Positions 5,827 through 5,896 of a stretch of DNA of 5,896 bases are shown here, piece after piece. Position 1 is the first letter of the stretch; each line of letters opens with the position of its first letter. The notes under the pieces are model-generated. The model was not told where the DNA came from and searched no databases. It saw only the letters and a list, made by a program, of their open reading frames with translations. The stretch is from Deltaproteobacteria bacterium (GTDB lineage Bacteria > Desulfobacterota > Deferrimicrobia > Deferrimicrobiales > Deferrimicrobiaceae), in assembly GCA_025357175.1 (NCBI GenBank), contig JANXPS010000006.1:1-5896 (forward strand), read 5' to 3'. Position numbers and translations under genes: made by a program.

Positions 5827-5896
5827 ATGAACGAGCAGAAGGAACGCGAACTTTATTTCCTGATGGTGCTTGTCCGCGAGTTCGAAGGGCGGGTCG
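5827..5896 (+). CDS. 2-oxoacid dehydrogenase E1 component, alpha subunit: N-terminal 23 residues, rest beyond window
   Basis: From ATG 5827 the plus strand is open to the window edge and reads MNEQKERE followed by LYFLMVLVREFEGRV. This matches the start of pyruvate or branched-chain dehydrogenase E1-alpha proteins, which begin with a short leader and then a Leu-Tyr-x-x-Met-x-x-x-Arg-x-Phe-Glu helix. E1-alpha binds thiamine diphosphate and works as an alpha2-beta2 tetramer with E1-beta. The subunit normally lies immediately upstream of E1-beta on the same strand; here it faces the opposite way from the E1-beta fragment, only about ten bases from its break. The minus-strand reading of the same bases shows no E1-beta similarity. 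Only 23 residues are visible, so the call rests on this one motif plus context. Confidence 0.62.
   Translation, partial: MNEQKERELYFLMVLVREFEGRV

Overview
The window is a GC-rich (by eye about two thirds G+C), gene-dense stretch of bacterial chromosome with no RNA genes, insertion sequences, CRISPR arrays or long repeats that I can see. The gene content and protein style (a U32 protein with a GGRSGNRG cysteine block, a CysM-type cysteine synthase, a DinB with a long tail, and an E1-alpha/E1-beta/E2 2-oxoacid dehydrogenase) would fit an environmental deltaproteobacterium-like lineage (Desulfobacterota or Geobacter relatives) or a similar GC-rich phylum. That placement is only an impression; nothing here is diagnostic.

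Layout from left to right. Positions 1-877, minus strand: the N-terminal 292 codons of a U32-family protein, cut off by the window edge. Positions 878-969: a short, partly AT-rich divergent intergenic region. Positions 970-1887, plus strand: a complete CysM-type cysteine synthase. After a 7-bp gap it meets a minus-strand cluster that reads from right to left: the C-terminal half of a 2-oxoacid dehydrogenase E1-beta subunit (5290 to about 5817), the complete E2 acyltransferase (3875-5281), lipB (3232-3864) and dinB (1895-3235). The spacings are 8 bp, 10 bp and a 4-bp ATGA overlap, so the cluster is very likely one transcription unit.

Functional logic: E1-beta and E2 are parts of a lipoate-dependent 2-oxoacid dehydrogenase complex (pyruvate or branched-chain 2-oxoacid type; the exact substrate cannot be fixed from sequence). 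LipB makes the octanoylated precursor of the lipoyl group that E2 carries on Lys43. The Y-family polymerase DinB is not obviously related to this pathway but is translationally coupled to lipB. CysM makes cysteine, and the U32 protein probably belongs to the Fe-S enzymes that hydroxylate RNA or act in related oxygen-independent chemistry.

The most noteworthy point is at the right edge. E1-beta homology stops abruptly near 5815, in mid-gene. The remaining bases instead encode, on the opposite strand, a convincing N-terminus of an E1-alpha subunit (ATG at 5827, preceded by AGGCGG). E1-alpha normally lies upstream of E1-beta in the same direction, so this is an inverted junction: either a real rearrangement that breaks the dehydrogenase operon or, quite plausibly, an assembly or amplification chimera. 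I did not find a convincing undescribed system; the rest is ordinary metabolic and repair content in an unusual neighbour arrangement.
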